From NCBI GenBank assembly GCA_017792345.1, contig CP051228.1:3936148-4000147 (forward strand): a DNA stretch of 64,000 nucleotides, given 5' to 3'. Below the pieces are notes generated by a model. It did no database searches. It was not told where the DNA came from and saw only the letters and a program-made list of their open reading frames with translations. Below are positions 7,592 through 16,343 of the stretch, piece after piece. The position numbers and the translations under genes were made by a program. Each line of letters opens with the position of its first letter. The first letter of the stretch is position 1. This DNA comes from Mesoflavibacter sp. Lineage in GTDB: Bacteria > Pseudomonadota > Alphaproteobacteria > UBA8366 > Aestuariispiraceae.

Positions 7592-8350
7592 ATGACACAT
7601 CACCCTGTTGCCGCCACGCGTGAGGAATGGATCGCCGCCCGCAAGGCACTTCTGACGGCGGAAAAGGACCACACCCAATTGGGGGATCGGCTGGCCAGAA
7701 TGCGCCAGGACCTGCCCTGGGTGCGGATCGATCGGGATTACAGGTTTCAATCGGCGAATGGCCCGGTCGGTTTCTCGGATCTGTTCGAAGGGCGCTCGCA
7801 ATTGCTGGTGCAGCATTTCATGTTTGGACCCGATTTCTCGGCAGGCTGTCCGTCCTGTTCGTCCATCGCCGATGGTGTCGAGGGGAGCGTCGTTCATCTG
7901 AACGCCCATGACGTAACCTTCGCCGCCGTCTCGCGGGCGCCGATTGAAACCCTGCTGGGCTATCGGGACCGAATGGGCTGGTCCTTCCCCTGGTATTCCA
8001 GCGGCGACGATACGTTCAACTTCGATTTCAACGTGTCCTTCACCGAGGAAGAACAGCGGCACGGCCAGGTGGACTACAATTACCGCCTCGGCGGCCACGC
8101 GATGGATCTGCGTCCGATACCGGGACCGGTGGAGCAGGCGGCTGCCGATTGCGGTACGGACGGCCTAACCTTCGGCAGGGACCGGCCCGGGATCAGCGCC
8201 TTCATACGCCGGGATGGCGTGATCTATCACACCTATTCGGCTTACTCGCGAGGCGTGGACGGGGTGTGGGGTGTCTATGCCTGGCTGGACCGCGCGCCGC
8301 TGGGGCGCAATGAAACCGGTCCATGGATGCGGCGTAACGACGAGTATTGA
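7592..8350 (+). CDS. DUF899 thioredoxin-like family protein
   Basis: 252 residues from the ATG at 7592; a GTG one codon earlier is less well spaced from AAGGA at 7579-7583. Family signatures are the N-terminal EEWIAARKALLTAEKDHTQL, LPWVRIDRDYRF, and QHFMFGPDFSAGCPSCSSIA, which contains the conserved Cys pair. IYHTYSAYSRGVDGVW and the C-terminal LDRAPLGRNE are also typical. DUF899 proteins have a thioredoxin-like fold without a settled function. It follows the SRPBCC gene by 28 bases and probably forms the third gene of the ArsR-controlled unit. Confidence 0.9.
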   Translation: MTHHPVAATREEWIAARKALLTAEKDHTQLGDRLARMRQDLPWVRIDRDYRFQSANGPVGFSDLFEGRSQLLVQHFMFGPDFSAGCPSCSSIADGVEGSVVHLNAHDVTFAAVSRAPIETLLGYRDRMGWSFPWYSSGDDTFNFDFNVSFTEEEQRHGQVDYNYRLGGHAMDLRPIPGPVEQAAADCGTDGLTFGRDRPGISAFIRRDGVIYHTYSAYSRGVDGVWGVYAWLDRAPLGRNETGPWMRRNDEY

Positions 8351-8396
8351 GGTCCTTGCTTTGTCGGGCAGGTCGGCCTGGGGCAAAACGATCCCG

Positions 8397-9509
8397 CTAA
8401 ACGGCGGTCAGAACCGTCAGGTGATTGTCCCAGGCCGTTCCCGGCAGGCGCGTTAACGCTTCGCCGTCACGCCACAACCCGCCCTGGCCATCGCTGAACA
8501 GAAATCCGGCAGCCAACGGGGCGACGCCGCAGACATCGGCGATTTCCAGCCTGCGCAGGCTTCGGCCTGTCCGGCCGTCGAGAATATGGGCAAACCCGCC
8601 GCGTGGCGCCGTGACCGCTATCTGCCCGGTTTGCGGGTTCGACGCGACGGATCCGATGTAATGCCGGGCCCGCGCGCCGTCCTCTTCCAGCGTATCCAAT
8701 GGGGTCAGGGTCCGGTCGCCGGGCCGGGCGACCGCCAGGATCGGGACAGTGTCCTGCTCCGGTCCCTGATACTGGCCGCCGATCCAGATTGCGCCATCCG
8801 GGGCTTCCGCGATATGGCGCAGCGACAATTGCCGCAGCGCGTCCGGCAGGGCTTGTCGGTCGAGACACGCGCCGGTCCGAAGATCGATACGCGTAACATT
8901 TGGTGCCATGGTGGCCAGATTGAGCTTCCGGCGCGGAAAGTCCGGATGGGTTTCGATACCGCCATTGGCGATGACCGCCATCCGCCCGTCGGCGGTCAAT
9001 AAACATTGATGAGGGCCGATGCCGCCCGTATCGAACTCTCCGACCCGGTGGTAGGAATCCGTGGCGTCGTAGATGCCCAGAACGCCCCGCACGCCGTCGA
9101 AGTCGTTCTCGGTGGCAAAGAGAAGCCTGCCGTCCGCGCTAAAGAAACCATGGCCGTAGAAATGCCGGTCGGGGCGGGCGCGAATAATCTGGGTCAGGCT
9201 TCCCTGGACCCGGTCGATGACAAGGGCGTTGGTGCCGGGACGGCGGGCGAACAGCACACAGAACCGCCCGTCCGGGGAAACGGCGCCGCCATGCCCGCGG
9301 CCTGCGAGCGGGAATTCGGCCAGAATGCGGCCGCCGCCGTCGAGCAGAGTTCCTGCGTCCCCGCCATCCGGCAACCGCCGGGACGACAGGTAGACCATGT
9401 TGCGATCAGAGCCGCCAAATGCGCTGCGAACGGTCAGCGGGAATGTGCTACCCGCCGCCATAAGGGCAAGGGCCGCACGGCGGTTTGGATCAATCGCCGT
9501 CGAGCGCAT
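8397..9509 (-). CDS. DUF1513 beta-propeller-like exported protein
   Basis: 370 residues. The N-terminus NRRAALALMAAGS followed by a hydrophobic stretch looks like a twin-arginine signal, so the protein is probably periplasmic. The body has repeated blade-like units (AVSPDGRFCVLFAR, FSADGRLLFATEND, LTADGRMAVIANGG, NPQTGQIAVTAPRGG) and the family motif GIGPHQCLLTADGR. The start overlaps the stop of the second imelysin gene by 20 bases, and it is the last gene of the iron-type set. DUF1513 proteins usually travel with imelysins and a di-heme oxidoreductase; their biochemical role is unknown. Confidence 0.9.
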   Translation of the reverse strand: MRSTAIDPNRRAALALMAAGSTFPLTVRSAFGGSDRNMVYLSSRRLPDGGDAGTLLDGGGRILAEFPLAGRGHGGAVSPDGRFCVLFARRPGTNALVIDRVQGSLTQIIRARPDRHFYGHGFFSADGRLLFATENDFDGVRGVLGIYDATDSYHRVGEFDTGGIGPHQCLLTADGRMAVIANGGIETHPDFPRRKLNLATMAPNVTRIDLRTGACLDRQALPDALRQLSLRHIAEAPDGAIWIGGQYQGPEQDTVPILAVARPGDRTLTPLDTLEEDGARARHYIGSVASNPQTGQIAVTAPRGGFAHILDGRTGRSLRRLEIADVCGVAPLAAGFLFSDGQGGLWRDGEALTRLPGTAWDNHLTVLTAV

Positions 9510-10590
9510 TGAAGCCGACCGTCAATCCGAGCGCATGTGCAATGTCCTCCGACAGAAGGGTGACTACACTCTTCATGGGAATGCGCGAATAGGCCAACTG
9601 GCTATGGCCCTCCTGGCTTTTCACGACCGCTTGGATATCCGGATCGATCGCATCGGCACGGGTGACGGCATCCTGCGCGGTTTTCAGTTCGTAATCGAGC
9701 TGCTGGGCGATCAAAGTCGTTTCTTCGTCCAGAAGTGCCGGAAGGTCCCAGGCGTCAATCAAGCGTGCCACGGCGTCCAGATTGGCATCGATGGCCTTGA
9801 GCGCCAGGCCGGAGCGCCAGAAGGGAAGTGTCTTCGGTTTGGACCGGTCCGGAGCGTCTCCCAGGGCGACCTCGAGCTTCAGCTCCGCCGTTGCCTGAAG
9901 TTGCTGTCGGACTGCCTTCAGAAGCTCCTGCATGGCCTCTTCCGAGGTGCGGTAGACCGGATTGTCATCCGCCGGATTGCGAAGTCGGGCGGCGATGCCG
10001 TCCTCCGCGTTCCAGGCGTTCAGCAATTGCCGGGAGACATCCGAGATCGCTTCGGCGGTCGCCTGGGCATAACGGCAACGAAACGCGTCGTCGCCCCTCG
10101 CGATAGCATCGCTGTCCGTCCCGAACAGAAGGTATTCCAGGGCCGGTAGTCCCTGCACCGCGACGCTTTTCTGCTGCAGGCTCTCCCGGTCGATGGCGGT
10201 ATCGTCCTTTTCCGCCAGAATGCCTTGAACCTGCCGCAGGCCCCGGCCTCGTGAATCCGGCCAGAAGAACAGTCGCTCAAAGCGGTTCTCTGCCCGCGCC
10301 GGTCCGAAGCGATAGGGCTCAACCGCCGAGAACGCCACAGCCAGTGGCGCGAATGCTTCCCGCGCGCGGGTCAGGCCGTCCGAATCTGGTTCCTCGCAAA
10401 GGGCGGACATTGCCTTAACCGCCGTCTCCGACGTCGCAACCAGGGCTTCATAATCCGGAATGATGACCTGCTCTATGGCATTGGAAACGGCCCCCGTCAG
10501 GGGCGCCGCGTCCGCCGGTGCCGGGTCGGGATGCAGGCCGACGGACAGTCCGAACACAATCGCCAGGATGGGCGCGCTTGTCGATTTCAT
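9490..10590 (-). CDS. Imelysin-family protein, second paralogue
   Basis: 366 residues from the Met at 10590, which starts a signal peptide (KSTSAPILAIVFGLSVGL, cleavage near PADA). The imelysin fold is seen in IIPDYEALVATSETAVKAM, VEPYRFGPARAENRFERLFF and the signature region VQGLPALEYLLFG. Here the usual GxHAIEFLLWG motif has become GLPALEYLLFG, losing the His that imelysins of the M75-like type keep, so metal handling may differ from the first paralogue. Its ATG overlaps the di-heme oxidoreductase stop by one base. A longer frame reaching to 10686 is not used, as it lacks a signal peptide start. Confidence 0.88.
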   Translation of the reverse strand: MKSTSAPILAIVFGLSVGLHPDPAPADAAPLTGAVSNAIEQVIIPDYEALVATSETAVKAMSALCEEPDSDGLTRAREAFAPLAVAFSAVEPYRFGPARAENRFERLFFWPDSRGRGLRQVQGILAEKDDTAIDRESLQQKSVAVQGLPALEYLLFGTDSDAIARGDDAFRCRYAQATAEAISDVSRQLLNAWNAEDGIAARLRNPADDNPVYRTSEEAMQELLKAVRQQLQATAELKLEVALGDAPDRSKPKTLPFWRSGLALKAIDANLDAVARLIDAWDLPALLDEETTLIAQQLDYELKTAQDAVTRADAIDPDIQAVVKSQEGHSQLAYSRIPMKSVVTLLSEDIAHALGLTVGFNALDGD

Positions 10591-12131
10591 CACAGGGACT
10601 CCAAGAACCGGATCAGATCGCGCCGGGCCTCCGGCGACATTTGCGTGACCGTGTCCCGGGCTGCCTGAGCTTCGCCGCCATGCCACAGGATTGCTTCCAG
10701 CAGGCTTCTGGCGCGGCCGTCATGAAGGAAGAATGTGTGACCGTTCACGGTCTCGGTCAGTCCGATCCCCCAAAGCGGCGGGGTGCGCCATTCTCGGCCC
10801 GACGCGCTACCGACCGGTCGTCCGTCCGCCAGGCCTTCGCCCATATCGTGAAGCAGCAGATCGGTATAGGGCCAGATCAACTGGAACCGGTGTTCCGCAT
10901 GGCCGGCATCGCGGCCGGTCACATATTTCGGCGTATGGCAGGCGGCGCAACCGGCCTGATAAAAATGCGCCTTGCCCCTAAGGACCGCTGGATCGTCAAC
11001 GTTTCGCCGGGCAGGGACCGCCAAATTCCGGGCATAGTGGGAGACCAGATCCAGGACGGGGGGCGGGGCTTCTGAATCGCCCAAATTCTCCTGTACGCCA
11101 TGCGGCATACGGCGGCATTCCGGCTGCCCCTCGGTGCAGTCGCCCCAAGGCCCCGGTACCAGCGGCGTGGACAGGCCGATATCCCCGGAAAATGCGTGGG
11201 CCGATTGTATCTCGACGGTCGGCATCGACGCTTTCCAGCCGAATCTGGCCAGGACCATCGCATCTGTGGCGGGATCGTAATAGTAGCTCGCGCGCCCGGA
11301 GATACCGTCCGCGTTTGAATCCTCCGGGTCGGCTTGGCGCAAAATGTCGTCGGGATGGATCGCCTCCAGCAAACCCAGCCCGATCATCGGTGAGGCGATG
11401 CGCGGCGACATCAATGTCTCCGGATGCAATGGCCCGTATCCCAGATCGGCGATGGAATAGGCCGGCTTGCGCAGGGTCGCAGGGGCTTCGCCCTTCAGTT
11501 CCACCGCAAATTCCTCATACTCAATCCGCATCCGCCCTTCGGCGGGAAGACCTGGGACAGCGAAATCCTGCAGCTGACCGCCATAGGTCGGTTCCGGGAT
11601 GCGCGCGAGGCGGCCGCTGTCGATCAAGGCCTTGTCTTCGTCCGATTGCGGCGGAATCGACAGCCGTAGAAACATGGATACCGCCGAGTCCTCGGGCCCG
11701 CTCGGCGGATGCCCGCGGCCGTCCTTCAAATGACAGCGCTGACAGGAGCGGGCATTGAACAGGGGGCCCAGCCCATCCGAGGCCCTCGTGGAGGACGGGG
11801 AGGCGACCCAAACCTTTTTGAACAGGCCGTTCCCCAGCTTGAAGCGTTCCTCGCCCTCGAAATCCAGATTGGCGGAAGGGTGAGAGAAGGCATTGCCGTC
11901 CGGTGTGGCGGTCGATGTGGCGGCACCGGCGGACATGGTTTCGAACCGTTCCGGCGTATCGAATTCTTTTGCCGGCGCAATGACGTCGGAAACGCGGGCG
12001 CGATCTTTGGCTGAAAGATCCGTGCGGCCCTGTCCCCCGGCGGCCAGGTGCGAGGCGGACATGCCGGTGGCGAGAAGGGCGAATGCCATTAGGCTCGCCA
12101 GTCCCTTTCGAGGGCGTGGCTTTGAAACCAT
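10590..12131 (-). CDS. Di-heme oxidoreductase (DUF1111, thiol oxidoreductase-like)
   Basis: 513 residues with an N-terminal signal (GLASLMAFALLATGMSASHL). Two c-type haem sites are visible: CQRCH near residue 134 and CAACH near residue 397, consistent with a periplasmic di-haem cytochrome of the CxxCH peroxidase-like family. Other family markers are GLGPLFNARSCQRCH, RFGWKASMPTVE and the C-terminal FFLHDGRARSLLEAI-LWHGGEA. AGAGG precedes the start. It lies between two imelysin genes, a conserved arrangement thought to serve oxidation or uptake of iron or copper. Electron donor and substrate cannot be inferred from the sequence. Confidence 0.92.
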   Translation of the reverse strand: MVSKPRPRKGLASLMAFALLATGMSASHLAAGGQGRTDLSAKDRARVSDVIAPAKEFDTPERFETMSAGAATSTATPDGNAFSHPSANLDFEGEERFKLGNGLFKKVWVASPSSTRASDGLGPLFNARSCQRCHLKDGRGHPPSGPEDSAVSMFLRLSIPPQSDEDKALIDSGRLARIPEPTYGGQLQDFAVPGLPAEGRMRIEYEEFAVELKGEAPATLRKPAYSIADLGYGPLHPETLMSPRIASPMIGLGLLEAIHPDDILRQADPEDSNADGISGRASYYYDPATDAMVLARFGWKASMPTVEIQSAHAFSGDIGLSTPLVPGPWGDCTEGQPECRRMPHGVQENLGDSEAPPPVLDLVSHYARNLAVPARRNVDDPAVLRGKAHFYQAGCAACHTPKYVTGRDAGHAEHRFQLIWPYTDLLLHDMGEGLADGRPVGSASGREWRTPPLWGIGLTETVNGHTFFLHDGRARSLLEAILWHGGEAQAARDTVTQMSPEARRDLIRFLESL

Positions 12132-12171
12132 GGATGCCTCTAATCAACGCCCGACAAAGGGGGCTGAAACA

Positions 12172-12205
12172 GAAAGCCGGACGGAATTTCTCCCGCCCGG
12201 CTTTC
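12172..12205 (-). terminator. Hairpin in the imelysin to di-heme oxidoreductase gap
   Basis: GAAAGCCGG at 12172-12180 pairs perfectly with CCGGCTTTC at 12197-12205. On the minus strand the hairpin follows the first imelysin stop by about 20 bases and is succeeded by TGTTTC, a weak T-tract. It may be a partial terminator that lowers expression of the downstream genes relative to imelysin, or a processing structure. Confidence 0.55.
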
Positions 12206-12225
12206 GAACCGTTACGGGTAAAGGA

Positions 12226-13491
12226 TTACTGGAACACGGCGTTCGGATTGTCGAGGCTGTCCGAGCCTTCGAACTCGATTGCCGAAAGGCCAAGTGTCGC
12301 AACCGCACGCTCAATCGAACGGGTTTGATCCACCAAGGCGTCGACGACGTCCTGAACGACCGCATTGCCGGCTTCGTTTCCTTCGCCGATCATTTGGTCA
12401 TAGGCTTCGATGGATTCTGCCCGGGCCCGCATGACAGCCAGCGCCGCGACGGCGGCGTCGAGCTTGGTCCGAAGCTCTTCATCCAACGCGGCGTCCTGAT
12501 CCCGAACGAGATCCGATACCGACGGTCCGGCGACGACCGATCCGTCGATGCGCCGGTAGGTTCCGGTATAGACGTTGCGGATGCCGATCTGATCGAAATA
12601 GTGGGAATCGTGCGTATTGTCGGAGAAGCAGTCATGCTCTTCTTCCGGATCGTGCAGCATGAGGCCCAGCTTGATCCGCTCTCCGGCCAGTTCGCCATAG
12701 GAGAGGGAGCCCATGCCGGTCAGGATCGCGCTAATCCCCTGATCCGTATTGTCCATCAGGGCAGCGCGCGCCGCACCATCGGCGGTCCAGTTCGCAACCA
12801 TTTCCTCCAGATCGGCGATCAACAGCGTCGACGCGGCCTTCAGATAGGCGGCACGGCGGTCGCAATGGCCGTTGGTGCAGTTCTGGGTGTCGAAATCCGT
12901 CGCCGGGCGGTTTCCGGCGCCGGCATCGCTGCCGTTCAGATCCTGTCCCCAAAGCAGAAATTCGATGGCGTGATAGCCGCTTGCCACATTGGCTTCGACT
13001 TCCTCAGCCTCGTGCAAGGTCTCAGCAATCAGCGTCGGCGTGATGTCCGTCGCATCGACCTCGGTACCGTTTACCGTCAATTTGGGATTCGCGATGACGT
13101 TGACGGTGTAAAGCGCATTGGCGTCGGATTCCGTGCCGTAGGAGGAGGCGACATAATCGATCAGCCCCTCATCCAGGGGCCAGGCGTTCACGCGGCCTTC
13201 CCAATCGTCGACGATGGCGTTGCCGAACCGGTAGGCCTCCGTCTGTTGATAGGGTTCGCGGGCCGCAATCCAGGCGGCGCGCGCCGCTTGCAGCGTGGCG
13301 TCACTGGGCGCCGCGATCAGGGCGTCGATCGCACTGTCCAGGCCCCGCGCCGTGATCAGGGAATCCTCATAGGCGGCGTGGGCGATGTCGGAATAGGTAT
13401 CAAGCACCGCGCCTTTGTCGGCCGCCAGAGCGGATACCATCGGGATCGCTGCGAATACCGCGGCGATCATGGCTTTTTTTGCTGCGGTCAC
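12226..13491 (-). CDS. Imelysin-family iron-regulated periplasmic protein
   Basis: 421 residues from a GTG at 13491, chosen because GGAGG lies 7 bases upstream and the protein then starts directly with a signal peptide (VTAAKKAMIAAVFAAIP, cut near ALA-AD). The imelysin signature GYHAIEFLLWGQDL is intact, with the conserved His and Glu; EPYQQTEAYRFGN and MLHDPEEEHDCFSDNTHDSH are further family blocks. Imelysins resemble the iron-binding domain of EfeO and are induced by iron starvation. A 19-bp Fur-box-like palindrome lies 28 bases upstream. It is the first gene of a set running leftwards to DUF1513. It is probably periplasmic or surface-associated, binding metal rather than acting as a peptidase. 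Confidence 0.93.
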   Translation of the reverse strand: MTAAKKAMIAAVFAAIPMVSALAADKGAVLDTYSDIAHAAYEDSLITARGLDSAIDALIAAPSDATLQAARAAWIAAREPYQQTEAYRFGNAIVDDWEGRVNAWPLDEGLIDYVASSYGTESDANALYTVNVIANPKLTVNGTEVDATDITPTLIAETLHEAEEVEANVASGYHAIEFLLWGQDLNGSDAGAGNRPATDFDTQNCTNGHCDRRAAYLKAASTLLIADLEEMVANWTADGAARAALMDNTDQGISAILTGMGSLSYGELAGERIKLGLMLHDPEEEHDCFSDNTHDSHYFDQIGIRNVYTGTYRRIDGSVVAGPSVSDLVRDQDAALDEELRTKLDAAVAALAVMRARAESIEAYDQMIGEGNEAGNAVVQDVVDALVDQTRSIERAVATLGLSAIEFEGSDSLDNPNAVFQ

Positions 13492-13518
13492 GGGAGTCCT
13501 CCAGAATGAGAAGTTATT

Positions 13519-13537
13519 AATGCGAGTCACTCGCATT
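13519..13537 (-). promoter_or_regulatory. Fur-box-like palindrome upstream of imelysin
   Basis: AATGCGAGT-C-ACTCGCATT, a perfect 9-1-9 inverted repeat with the length and geometry of a Fur box, placed 28 bases before the imelysin GTG. The flanking sequence TTATTAATG gives an AT-rich promoter context. Fur, or an alphaproteobacterial relative such as Irr or Mur, is the likely binder. Iron repression is inferred. Confidence 0.75.
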
Positions 13538-13623
13538 TGCTGTAAGGCGAGTCAACCCGTCAAGAGGCAGGGCGGGAGAGTCAAAGCCGTCCCGCCCGAT
13601 CGATTAACGATATCCTTTGCTCG

Positions 13624-14715
13624 TCAGAAGAAGACGGCGGTCCCGACCAGCAGAACGGTGCCTTCGTTCTCGTTCGCCGCGCCGGCGGTGCCGTTGTCGC
13701 TGCGGGCATGGACCAGGTCGCCATAGGCGATCAGGCCTTCGGTGACCGTGTAGTCCATCGAGATGTTGTAAACGTCGATGGAATCTTCCGTGCCGTCATT
13801 GTTGGTTTCCCAACCGGTGGCGTAGCCGATTGCGAAACGCCCGGCACCGTAGTCCCAGCCGAGGCCCAGTTGGACGTTCTCGCCCGCATCGCACTGCGTA
13901 CCCTTCTGGCAGGCGGAGTCGCCGTTGTAGCCGTAGCCCGCGCCCAGCTCGATCGGGCCGAAGCCGACCTTCACGCCGGTGCGCCAGGCATTGACGTCCT
14001 CGACATCCGATCCGGACGTGTTGTCGTCGGCATCGGCATGCCGGTAGCCAAGCGAGGCAGTTACGGCAACATCCCCAAGTTCGACGCCGTAGGCCAAAGA
14101 GGATTCCAGGATGTTGGTGGCGGTGCTGGTGTCCGTGCCCTGGCTCTGCAGCGACACGTTGCTTTCCGGTGTGAATGCGAAACCAGCTTCGAAACCGCCA
14201 AAATTCGGGGTGTAGTAAGCGATCTTGTTGGCGTCGTCCGAACTGGCTTCGGTGCCCAGGAATCCGGCATCGCCGATCTGGGTGTAGACATTGCCGAATT
14301 CGCCGTCGAACCCTTCGCTATGGGCCTGGACGTCGTGGCCGCCGGTGGCCATTTCATCGACCGGATCGTCAACCGACCCGACCTGCAGAGTGCCCCAGCC
14401 GCCGCCGAACATCAGGTAGGCCTCGTCGAATGTGCCGCCGCCATTGCCGCCATTGCTCGCGAAACGCCATTCGATCGACGCCCCGTATTGCAGGCCATTA
14501 TCGGCGGTGGCGCGGGCGTCCCAGATCAACTCGGACTGGTCAGCAACGGCGGTCAGATTGACCCCGGTACCGGCCGAAGGCTGATCCTGGTCGGCGAATT
14601 GGAATTGATAGTCGAGCGACCCGGAGAAGGTCATCTCCATGTTCTGGGCATGGGCGGGCAGGGACGCCACGAACCCGGCCAGAATTGTTCCGGCGGTAAG
14701 CCAAGACTTGCGCAT
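13624..14715 (-). CDS. Outer-membrane porin (Gram-negative porin_4 type)
   Basis: 363 residues with a clear signal peptide (LTAGTILAGFVASLPAHA, cut before QN). The rest is a run of short alternating beta-strands with aromatic ends, such as MEMTFSGSLDYQFQF, GASIEWRFAS and AYLMFGGGWGTLQVG, and it ends in VGTAVFF with the C-terminal Phe needed for outer-membrane insertion. The family motif GTLQVGSVDDPVDEM follows the usual loop pattern. It would be a 16-strand trimeric diffusion pore. A strong Fur-box match lies about 165 bases upstream, so it may be iron-controlled and linked to the imelysin set downstream. A GGGCGGGA/TCCCGCCC repeat at 13570-13597 lies past its stop, without a T-tract. Confidence 0.92.
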   Translation of the reverse strand: MRKSWLTAGTILAGFVASLPAHAQNMEMTFSGSLDYQFQFADQDQPSAGTGVNLTAVADQSELIWDARATADNGLQYGASIEWRFASNGGNGGGTFDEAYLMFGGGWGTLQVGSVDDPVDEMATGGHDVQAHSEGFDGEFGNVYTQIGDAGFLGTEASSDDANKIAYYTPNFGGFEAGFAFTPESNVSLQSQGTDTSTATNILESSLAYGVELGDVAVTASLGYRHADADDNTSGSDVEDVNAWRTGVKVGFGPIELGAGYGYNGDSACQKGTQCDAGENVQLGLGWDYGAGRFAIGYATGWETNNDGTEDSIDVYNISMDYTVTEGLIAYGDLVHARSDNGTAGAANENEGTVLLVGTAVFF

Positions 14716-14878
14716 GATTACTCCTAACCGACGATTTCATAAGGCCGGAACTGTGCTGGGGCATTGGCTGGCAACGCCGTATCTCGGTCCCTGGCTATTC
14801 CGCGATGTTCAGGCATAGACGGCCGCGTCTTGCGGCGTTCCATTCGAATGTCATTTCACGGTAGGTTTAGGCGGTCAA

Positions 14879-14897
14879 GATAATAATAATCATTCGC
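14879..14897 (-). promoter_or_regulatory. Fur-box match upstream of the porin
   Basis: GATAATAATAATCATTCGC matches the classical Fur consensus GATAATGATAATCATTATC at 16 of 19 positions. It sits about 165 bases before the porin start and 31 bases past the stop of the HD hydrolase, in an otherwise gene-free 213-base gap. Because the flanking genes both point left, it should control the porin. Confidence 0.72.
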
Positions 14898-14928
14898 AAC
14901 AGCTGATGGGGCCAGAAGTCAATTCCAA

Positions 14929-15540
14929 TCAGCCCTGCATGGCTGCAGACAAATGACGGTATCGCGTGATCATCCTTGCCTTCGCCTCATCGGGCCGCAG
15001 CGGCGTAGGATCGAATGCACCACTTTTTGGGACCGCCGGTGATTTGCCCCAGAGTTTCCGCGCTTCGTCTTCCGTGAATCCGGCAATGCCGGTGGCTTCA
15101 ATGCGCGCGGCCTGAAGATCGGCCTTCTTGATCAGTTTCTTGAGGGGTACCGGCGTTTGGGGCGGCAGGCCGAAGCGAATGTGGATCGCCGACTGAAGCC
15201 GATCCTCCAACGCGCGATAGTCGATGCCGATTGCTGTCTTAAAGGGGGAAATCATATCCCCCACGACATATTCCGACGCATCGTGCAGCAGCGCTATCAG
15301 GCGTTGCGCTGCGGTGAGGCCAGGGCTCAATTCCACCGCCAGGGCCTCGACCATCACGCAGTGCTGAGCCACAGAAAATGCCCAGTCGCCAGTGGTCTGA
15401 CCGTTCCAGCGGGCAACCCGCGACAGGCCGTGGGCAATGTCTTCGATTTCGATATCGACAGGGCTGGGATTCAACAGATCCAGCCGCCGGCCGCTCAGCA
15501 TGCGCTGCCAGGCCCGTTTGGGTTCCGAACCGCCGGTCAT
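14929..15540 (-). CDS. HD-domain phosphohydrolase (YfbR/YedB-type)
   Basis: 203 residues from the Met at 15540, whose ATG overlaps the preceding stop (ATGA); an extension to 15576 lies wholly in the upstream gene. The HD metal site is visible as FSVAQHCVMVEALA (first His), LIALLHDASEYVVGDMISPF (His-Asp) and ALEDRLQSAI further on. Such proteins hydrolyse nucleotides or related phosphates. It is translationally coupled to the isomerase gene. The substrate is unknown. Confidence 0.86.
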   Translation of the reverse strand: MTGGSEPKRAWQRMLSGRRLDLLNPSPVDIEIEDIAHGLSRVARWNGQTTGDWAFSVAQHCVMVEALAVELSPGLTAAQRLIALLHDASEYVVGDMISPFKTAIGIDYRALEDRLQSAIHIRFGLPPQTPVPLKKLIKKADLQAARIEATGIAGFTEDEARKLWGKSPAVPKSGAFDPTPLRPDEAKARMITRYRHLSAAMQG

Positions 15541-16316
15541 TTCAGATAGGACTTCATCCAGTCGAGACCGGACCATGTGTCGTCGCGCGGCAGATACTCG
15601 CAGCCGACCCAGCCATCGTAACCAAGACGGTCGAGGCGATCGAACAGGGCGTGATAGTTCACTTCGCCGGTATCGGGTTCGTTCCGGCCGGGAACGCCGG
15701 CGATCTGGATATGGCCAATCACGCCGATGTGGCGTTCGATGGTGGCCATCAGATCGCCCTGCATGATCTGCCGGTGATAAATGTCCAACTGCAGCGCCAG
15801 GTTATTGGCCTGGACATTGTCCATGATACGGATCGCCTGTTCGGTCTTGTTGACGACATAGCCCGGCATGTCCCGGGTATTGATCGGCTCCACCATCAAT
15901 GTGACGCCGCCGCGTTCGGCATGGGGGGCGATGCGCCGAAGGTTGCCCTCCAGGGCGGAATGGTGAACCCGCTCGTCCAGAGTGACCGGGGCGATGCCCG
16001 CCATGACGTGAAGGCGCGGGCAATCCAGGGCGGCTGCATAATCCATGGCGGTTCTGAAACCCCGTTCGAACTCGGCTTCCCGACCGGGCAGGGCGCCGAT
16101 GCCCCTGTCCCCCCGGGACCAGTCGCCGGCGGGCGTGTTGAACAGGACAATATCGACGCCCGCGTCTTCGCGCGCTTTGGCGATGTCCTCTTTCAGAAAT
16201 TCATAAGGGAACTGGAACTCGACGCCCTTGAATCCTGCTTCCCGCGCCGCCGCGAACCGTTCCAGGAACGGTACTTCGGTGAACAGCATGGACAGGTTGG
16301 CCGCGAAACGGGGCAT
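15537..16316 (-). CDS. Hydroxypyruvate isomerase family protein (TIM barrel)
   Basis: 259 residues, normal for Hyi/OtnI. The xylose-isomerase-like barrel starts MPRFAANLSMLFTEVPFLER, the hallmark of the family, and carries the metal-binding glutamates in GGVTLMVEPINTRDMPGY and VGCEYLP, with LQLDIYHRQIMQGDL between them. It would interconvert hydroxypyruvate and tartronate semialdehyde, or act on a 2-oxo-tetronate, in the cytoplasm. No glyoxylate genes are adjacent; the neighbours are an HD hydrolase (overlapping) and a cell-wall peptidase gene. Confidence 0.88.
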   Translation of the reverse strand: MPRFAANLSMLFTEVPFLERFAAAREAGFKGVEFQFPYEFLKEDIAKAREDAGVDIVLFNTPAGDWSRGDRGIGALPGREAEFERGFRTAMDYAAALDCPRLHVMAGIAPVTLDERVHHSALEGNLRRIAPHAERGGVTLMVEPINTRDMPGYVVNKTEQAIRIMDNVQANNLALQLDIYHRQIMQGDLMATIERHIGVIGHIQIAGVPGRNEPDTGEVNYHALFDRLDRLGYDGWVGCEYLPRDDTWSGLDWMKSYLK

Positions 16317-16343
16317 GCGTCCTTTCCCGGGAATGACACTCCG

